Assembly: GCF_028622095.1 (NCBI RefSeq)
Contig: NZ_CP115165.1
Span: 2,105,501 to 2,169,500, forward strand
Direction of reading: 5' to 3'
Source of the DNA: Deinococcus aquaticus
GTDB taxonomy: Bacteria > Deinococcota > Deinococci > Deinococcales > Deinococcaceae
DNA: 64,000 nucleotides
Below the pieces are notes generated by a model, which was given only the letters and a program-made list of their open reading frames with translations, was not told where the DNA came from and did no database searches. Positions 57,693 to 64,000 of the stretch are shown in pieces (position 1 is the first letter of the stretch; every line of letters starts with the position of its first letter). The translations under genes were made by a program, and so were the position numbers.

Positions 57693-58439
57693 TTACACCG
57701 GTCGGCCCGCCATCATGAACGACGCCGTCATTCCCCCGTCCACCGGGACGATCGCGCCCGTCAGGAAGCTCGCCTCGTCACTGCCGAGGAAGTACACGAC
57801 TTTCGCCACCTCCTGCGGGGTGCCCAGGCGGCGCAGGGCGTGCAGGTCCTCGTAATCCCGGCGGGTCTGCGCGGGGTTCTCGCTGTCCGCGATGGCTGCC
57901 AGCACGCCCTCGGTGCTGATCGCCCCGGGCGCAACCGCATTCACGCGCAGGCCGCGCGGCGCGAGGTCCAGCGACATGGCCCGCGTCAGGTTCACCAGTC
58001 CGCCCTTGCTGGCGTTGTACGCGGCGTTGTCCTGCTCGGCGAACAGGCCCTGCACGCTCGCCACGTTCACGACCGCGCCCCCGCTGGGCAGCAGGTCCAC
58101 CAGTGCGCGCGTCAGCAGCAGCGGGGCCGTCAGGTTCACGCTCAGCGTCCGCGCCCAGCCGCGCTCACTCACGTCCAGTACGCTCCCGTGCGCTCCCTGG
58201 TACGCGGCGTTGTTCACGAGCACCTGCACGCCCCCCAGTTCCCGCGCGGCCCGCACGATCCGCTCCCGGCCCGCCGCCGTGCTCACGTCCGCCTTCACGC
58301 GCCGCTGCCCCCGCAGGACCGGCGGAAGGTTCAGGTCCACGCTCAGCACCCGCCACCCCCGCTCCGCGTACAGTTCCGCCACCGCCCGCCCAATCCCGCG
58401 CGCCGCTCCCGTTACCACCACACCACTCGCGTCCGTCAT
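57693..58439 (-). CDS. Short-chain dehydrogenase/reductase
   Basis: A 248-residue NAD(P)-dependent oxidoreductase of the classical SDR type. The cofactor motif TGAARGIG is near residue 10, NNAAYQG near 85, the catalytic serine in VVNVASVQG and the Y-x3-K pair in YNASKGG, followed by PGAIST. The substrate is unknown. I start at ATG 58439 ([15 protein letters not shown]); a longer frame to 58628 lacks similarity. Its stop codon is one copy of a repeat target duplication. Transcribed alone. Confidence 0.88.
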   Translation of the reverse strand: MTDASGVVVTGAARGIGRAVAELYAERGWRVLSVDLNLPPVLRGQRRVKADVSTAAGRERIVRAARELGGVQVLVNNAAYQGAHGSVLDVSERGWARTLSVNLTAPLLLTRALVDLLPSGGAVVNVASVQGLFAEQDNAAYNASKGGLVNLTRAMSLDLAPRGLRVNAVAPGAISTEGVLAAIADSENPAQTRRDYEDLHALRRLGTPQEVAKVVYFLGSDEASFLTGAIVPVDGGMTASFMMAGRPV

Positions 58440-58542
58440 GCCCTCAGTCTCAGGGACACCCGCCCGCCCGGAGCCGAGGCATAAGGCACGCTCAAGTGGG
58501 AAGGTTGTGGGCAGTACGCAGTGCAGAGTGGGAACAGAAGGA

Positions 58543-58573
58543 GGCCCGCCGACGCATTCGCAGTCGGCGGGCC
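58543..58573 (-). terminator. Terminator after etfA
   Basis: GGCCCGCCGAC (58543-58553) pairs perfectly with GTCGGCGGGCC (58563-58573). On the minus strand it is followed by TCCTTCTGTT. It ends the etfB-etfA transcript. Confidence 0.82.
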
Positions 58574-58635
58574 TTTCAGTGACTGCTGGGTGGTGGGGCA
58601 GAGGTTGGAGAACCAACCCACCCCCCATTCCCCAT

Positions 58636-59583
58636 TTACTTGCGGCTGGCTTCGATCAGCGCGGGGACGATCTCGTTGATGTCGCCCACGATGCCGTAGT
58701 CCGCGACCTTGAAGATCGGGGCTTCGGCGTCCTTGTTGATGGCGATGATGTTCTTGCTCTTGCCCATGCCACTCAGGTGCTGCACGGCGCCGCTGACGCC
58801 CAGGGCGATGTAGGCCTTGGGTTGCACGGTCTTGCCGGTCTGGCCGACCTGCTCGGCGTAGGGACGCCAGCCGGCGTCCACGACGGCGCGCGTGGCACCG
58901 ACGCCCGCGCCGATGTTGTCGGCGAGGCCCTCGACGTAACGGGCGAAGTTCTCGGGGCTGCCCACGCCGCGTCCGCCGGTGACGATCACGTCGGCTTCGG
59001 TCAGGGCAACGCGGCTGCTCTTCTCGACGCTGCGGCCAGTCACCTGCACGCGGGGGGCGGGCAGGTCGAGTTCCACGTCGTACTGCTCGCCAGCGGCGGC
59101 GGCGGGCGCGGCGGGCGGGAACGAGCCGGGCTTGACGGTCACGACGACCGTGCCGTCCGCCTCGACGGTTTCGGTCACGCGGGCCAGGAAGGTGTACCGC
59201 TGCGCCTGGAGGGCCGCGCCGTTACTGCTGAGTTTGGTGGCGTCTTCGAGGTACGGCGCGTCGAGTTTCACGGCGACCCTCGGGGCGTACTCGCGGCCAG
59301 AGCGGCTGCCGCCGATGATGACGGTGTGCGCCTCGCCCTCCTGCGCGATCTGCGTGGTGGCGGCCGCCCAGACTTCGGCGTTGTACGTGGCGAGCGCGGG
59401 CAGGTCGGCCACGAGCACCTGATCGGCCACGGCGGCGGCCTCGGCGGCCACGGCGGCGACGTTCTGGCCCAGTACGAGCAGCGTGACGGGACCTTCGCGC
59501 CCGGACTGCTGCGCGGCGGTGACCATTTCCAGGGTGGCTTTCGCCAGTTTCCCGGCGGCGTGTTCAGCAACGATCAGAATCAT
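58636..59583 (-). CDS. etfA: Electron transfer flavoprotein alpha subunit
   Basis: FAD-binding subunit of ETF, which carries electrons from acyl-CoA and other dehydrogenases to the quinone pool. The 315-residue protein starts [21 protein letters not shown]. The C-terminal FAD domain has [31 protein letters not shown], and [24 protein letters not shown]. It overlaps the etfB stop as ATGA. No acyl-CoA dehydrogenase gene is in the window. Confidence 0.94.
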   Translation of the reverse strand: MILIVAEHAAGKLAKATLEMVTAAQQSGREGPVTLLVLGQNVAAVAAEAAAVADQVLVADLPALATYNAEVWAAATTQIAQEGEAHTVIIGGSRSGREYAPRVAVKLDAPYLEDATKLSSNGAALQAQRYTFLARVTETVEADGTVVVTVKPGSFPPAAPAAAAGEQYDVELDLPAPRVQVTGRSVEKSSRVALTEADVIVTGGRGVGSPENFARYVEGLADNIGAGVGATRAVVDAGWRPYAEQVGQTGKTVQPKAYIALGVSGAVQHLSGMGKSKNIIAINKDAEAPIFKVADYGIVGDINEIVPALIEASRK

Positions 59584-60341
59584 GCGATCACCTTCGCTTC
59601 GTTCCGAAGCAGTTCCAGCAGTTGCTGGGCGGCGGCCTGGGGGTCCTTGCCGTCGATCATGGTGTTGCGGCGGGCGCGGGTCTGAATTTCAGCGCCGACC
59701 ACGCGGACCTTGCCACTCAGGTTGTAGGCGGCGGGGTCGTCCTTGCGGAGTTCCTTCTTCTTGGCTTTCATGATGTTCGGCAGGGTGGGGTAGCGGGGCT
59801 CGTTCAGGCCCTGCTGCGTGGTGACCACGGCGGGCAGGGGGGCGCTGAAGCTCTCGTTCCCGTCGTCCACGTCGTGGCGGCCGGTAATGGTGTCGCCGTC
59901 GACTTTCAGTTCGTTCGTCCAAGTCAGCTGGGGCCAGCCGAGGCGTTCGGCGCTGGCGGCTCCGAGGGCCTGGGAGTCCCAGTCGGCTTCCTGCCCGCCG
60001 ACCAGGATCAGCGTGACGTTCTCGGCCTGCGCGACCTGAGCCACGACGCGGCTGAGGGTCACGGCGTCGAATTTCTCGTCGGTTTCGATGTGAATGGCGC
60101 GGTCGACGCCCATGGCGAGCGAGGTGCGTAGGGCGTCCTCGACCTTCTTCGGGCCGACGGCAAGCGCGATGATCTGTTCGACGGGCGCGCCGCTCTCGCG
60201 CAGGCGCAGGGCTTCTTCCACGCCGTACTCGTCCATGCCGTCGATGACCAGGGTGGCCCCTTCGAGGTCGACGGTCTGGCCGCTGATCTTGACGCGGGCT
60301 TCGGCATCGGGAACTTGTCTTACGAGGGTCAGGATGTTCAT
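59580..60341 (-). CDS. etfB: Electron transfer flavoprotein beta subunit
   Basis: The AMP-binding partner of EtfA, 253 residues. The family signatures [52 protein letters not shown] and the late [14 protein letters not shown] are present. ATG 60341 follows a strong GGAGGA site. A perfect dyad ACTTG-GTT-CAAGT lies at 60412-60424, upstream and beside a TACAAT box, so the operon is probably repressed by a regulator of fatty-acid or amino-acid catabolism. Confidence 0.94.
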   Translation of the reverse strand: MNILTLVRQVPDAEARVKISGQTVDLEGATLVIDGMDEYGVEEALRLRESGAPVEQIIALAVGPKKVEDALRTSLAMGVDRAIHIETDEKFDAVTLSRVVAQVAQAENVTLILVGGQEADWDSQALGAASAERLGWPQLTWTNELKVDGDTITGRHDVDDGNESFSAPLPAVVTTQQGLNEPRYPTLPNIMKAKKKELRKDDPAAYNLSGKVRVVGAEIQTRARRNTMIDGKDPQAAAQQLLELLRNEAKVIA

Positions 60342-60860
60342 GGGTCCTCCAGGGGTCGGGTGCGTGTGTCGGAGACGGGAAGAGGCCGGCTCACCCGGCC
60401 CGACAAATTGTACTTGGTTCAAGTTTAGCAGAGCGCTCCGGCCCAGGGAAGACCCCCGCCCAGACGGCCACCAGCCAGCACGGTGAGAACCCGCCGCGCC
60501 TGCCAGAGCCCAGCAGCACCGGGTCTCAGAATTGAACCGGCCCCCAGCGTAGCCCAGGGAACACCCCGCCCGCAGCAGGAAAGGGCACAGGTCACCAGTC
60601 AGACCAGTGCAACCACACGCCAAACCCACCTCGCCCAGCCCACCTCTCTGTGCCTCGACCCCGACCATGAGAACCCCTCTGTGCCCACCCAGGCCGCCGG
60701 ACAGGCGTACAGACCGGCAGAAAAGCCAGGGGCCTGCGCCCATGCCGTCTTTACGCGGCATTCAGGTCATCAAGCGCCAGTCTTTAAGAACAGCCCCACC
60801 TTAAAGTTCCAGTCAACTGCCTCAAGGAACCCTCTCATGCTGGCAGACGAACCTACTCTC
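60342..60860. other. Intergenic region between etfB and the secreted beta-rich protein
   Basis: About 520 bp. The left part has the etfB promoter and its dyad; the right part is less GC-rich than average and must contain the promoter of the downstream gene. Reading frames here have no protein-like content. Confidence 0.5.
60407..60424 (-). promoter_or_regulatory. etfBA promoter element with overlapping dyad
   Basis: On the minus strand a TACAAT -10-like box (60412-60407) abuts the perfect inverted repeat ACTTG-AAC-CAAGT (60424-60412). A repressor bound there would block transcription of etfBA. Confidence 0.5.
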
Positions 60861-61535
60861 ATGAAGAACCTGATTCCCCTGACCATCCTCGCCATCGCCG
60901 CCAGCACCGCCACGGCCGGCGCGCAGTCCCTCAGCGGCGTCGAACTCGGCCTGACCGGCGGCTACGCCGGCGGCCTCAGCGGCGAAGCCTTCGTGCACGC
61001 CCCCAACGTGATCGGCCCGGTCGGCGTGAAAGCCGGCGTGGCCGTCACCCGCTCCGCCGACGCCATCAACGACAGCAGCAAGGACGCCCTGGGCACCACC
61101 TTCGCTGACCGCAAGAAGAACGACGGCTTCACGGAAAGCGGCAGCCAGACGGTCGTCTCCCTGGACGGCACCTACAGCCTCGGCGAAGTTGCCCCTGGCG
61201 TCGACACCACCCTGTACGCCGGCGGCCGCTACGGCATGTTCCGTGCCACCGAAACGGCCAACTCCACCAGCTCGAACGTTTACAGCAGCAATTCCTTCGG
61301 GATCGGTGCCGGCGTGATGGCCAGCTACGCTCTCAGCGGCAACATCAGCCTCGTGGGCGATCTGGGTGTCGATCACTTCTTCAAGAACACCATCAACGTC
61401 GATTCGACCAACGCCGGCAACACCACCACCTATAACTACCCCACCAGCGACGCCGACTACGCCTACAACGACAGCCGTTTCGTGCGCCCCGGCACCAACT
61501 TCAAGGCCCGCGTGGGCATCAAAGCTACTTTCTGA
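60861..61535 (+). CDS. Exported beta-barrel-like outer-membrane protein
   Basis: A 224-residue secreted protein: signal peptide KNLIPLTILAIAASTATAGA, then alternating strands with aromatic and glycine patterns (GVELGLTGGYAGGLSGEAF, TTLYAGGRYGMFRATETA, NISLVGDLGVDHFFKNTI) and a typical beta-barrel C-terminus ending FKARVGIKATF. It is probably a small outer-membrane barrel. ATG 60861 begins the signal peptide; an in-frame ATG at 60838 with AAGGA upstream adds MLADEPTL and is the better ribosome-binding candidate. I cannot name the family. Confidence 0.75.
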   Translation: MKNLIPLTILAIAASTATAGAQSLSGVELGLTGGYAGGLSGEAFVHAPNVIGPVGVKAGVAVTRSADAINDSSKDALGTTFADRKKNDGFTESGSQTVVSLDGTYSLGEVAPGVDTTLYAGGRYGMFRATETANSTSSNVYSSNSFGIGAGVMASYALSGNISLVGDLGVDHFFKNTINVDSTNAGNTTTYNYPTSDADYAYNDSRFVRPGTNFKARVGIKATF

Positions 61536-61597
61536 TACACGCCTTCTTTTGACCGTGCCGGCTCTCCCTGTGGGGGCCGGTTCGTGTTGTGTGTGGG

Positions 61598-62005
61598 TCA
61601 GCGCTTTAGGTGCTGCTTGAGCATCTCGAACGCCGCCACGGTGCGCGGGAAGCCCAGGTAAGGGACGCACATCATGAGCGCGCCGCGCACCTCGGCTTCG
61701 GTGGCGCCGGCATTCATGGCGCCGCGAATGTGGGTGCGCAGTTCGGGGGGGCTGCCCAGTGAGACGAGCAGGGCGCAGGCGATCAGCTCCTTGCTTTTCA
61801 GGTCCAGGCCGGGCCGGTCGTACACGGTGTCGTACGCGAACTCCTGAATGTAGCGGCCCAGGTCGGGGTCTAGGTCGTTCAGGCGCTCCTGAATGCGGTT
61901 CTGCTGCGTGCCGAAGATCACGTCACGGGCGCGGGGCGGCGCTTCCAGAGCAGTGGCGTCGGTCGGCGCGTCTGTCGGGGTGGGATCGTGGGCGGTGTCG
62001 CTCAT
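61598..62005 (-). CDS. Carboxymuconolactone decarboxylase family protein
   Basis: A 135-residue protein with the CMD/AhpD-like helical fold (PF02627). The core [66 protein letters not shown] is standard, but the peroxidase-type C-x-x-C of AhpD is not there; a single Cys sits in ELIACALL. Related proteins are true decarboxylases or of unknown function. The first 25 residues are Pro/Thr/Asp-rich. Confidence 0.85.
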   Translation of the reverse strand: MSDTAHDPTPTDAPTDATALEAPPRARDVIFGTQQNRIQERLNDLDPDLGRYIQEFAYDTVYDRPGLDLKSKELIACALLVSLGSPPELRTHIRGAMNAGATEAEVRGALMMCVPYLGFPRTVAAFEMLKQHLKR

Positions 62006-62325
62006 GTCCGCAGGGTAATGCGGGCGGCGCGGCGGGTGCTGTGGGTGCCGGTAGGGGCAGACGTGGCAAGAATCCCGTCATGAACTGCTCGCTACAGTGG
62101 GTGTGTGCCGGTTCGCTGCTCAGATCGTAAGGTTTCACCTGCCGGCCGGCGGGTGGGGCGGATAGTCTACACTCAGGCTGTCCACCAGGCACCGAGCGTT
62201 CTGTCCAGTTGCGGCAGTTCGTTGTTCCCGTTTCAGCCGTTCACCCGGCGCCGCTGTTTCGGCGTGTCACGGCCCGTCCGTGACTGGCCCGTGATGGCCG
62301 CGCTTTCCGCCCCTGGGGGTCACCC
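62006..62325. other. Divergent intergenic region before clpC
   Basis: About 320 bp without a supported gene. It includes TACACT at 62168-62173, the dyad TCACGG...CCGTGA at 62267-62283 and a long leader for clpC. A 74-codon frame at 62105 is not protein-like. I see no CIRCE or clear CtsR-type operator. Confidence 0.5.

Positions 62326-64000
<1,675 letters not shown>

Noticed and set aside
60483..60860. N-terminal extension of the beta-rich exported protein to 60483
   Set aside because: The added residues are not conserved-looking and would bury the signal peptide, so the start is at 60838 or 60861.

Overview
The window is about 64 kb of very GC-rich, densely coding chromosome. I read it as a Deinococcus species. 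The basis is the gene set (OpcA-type oxidative pentose phosphate operon, HisZ plus short HisG, futalosine-route MqnC), the frequent GTG starts, and a TANNNT box placed 5-9 nt before many start codons with no Shine-Dalgarno sequence (the leaderless-mRNA signature known in Deinococcus). A 17-bp TTA...TAA palindrome in front of uvrA also resembles the Deinococcus radiation/desiccation response motif. I saw no rRNA, tRNA, CRISPR array or intact insertion sequence.

Layout. 1-6.4 kb: a partial glutaminyl cyclase, queG, and the overlapping operon gnd-zwf-opcA-pgl. 6.6-14 kb: marR-doxX, mqnC, cysS, a LysR regulator and small unknowns. 14-20 kb: a PhoU-like protein, then a minus-strand cluster in which a sugar ABC importer (binding protein and two permeases) is overlap-coupled to an unknown protein and an SsuD-type flavin monooxygenase. 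20-32 kb: pepF, sppA, a truncated-haemoglobin fusion, cytochrome c, a BtuF-like protein, TetR, lrgAB, mtnN, patB, hisZ-hisG. 32-46 kb: lipoprotein, DedA, endonuclease III homologue, CysQ, GNAT, dehydrogenase, phosphodiesterase, mnmA, lysA, NERD protein, phospholipase A2, TetR, terC, EamA. 46-64 kb: S41 protease, RlmI-like methyltransferase, M23 peptidase, uvrA, dsbA-dsbB pair, SDR, etfB-etfA, a secreted beta-rich protein, a CMD protein and clpC (cut by the window end).

The most interesting signal is a family of at least six, probably seven, small dispersed elements. The three full-length copies are each exactly 133 bp. They have 11-bp terminal inverted repeats (TACGGA[CT]TCCG) and 3-bp TNA target duplications, and they contain two hairpins whose stems change by compensatory substitutions between copies. 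In five copies one target duplication is itself the stop codon of the neighbouring gene. In two others the element end supplies a Shine-Dalgarno-like GGAG and part of an ATG, once as the apparent start of queG. They look like non-autonomous, RNA-structured mobile elements adapted to the ends of genes.

Other points worth checking: the sugar-transporter/monooxygenase operon (possibly for a sulfonated sugar), a glutamine-amidotransferase-like/truncated-haemoglobin fusion, a chain of palindromes between the DUF697 gene and cysS, and an endonuclease III homologue lacking the usual catalytic residues. All assignments come from reading the sequence by eye and from family knowledge; no database search was run.
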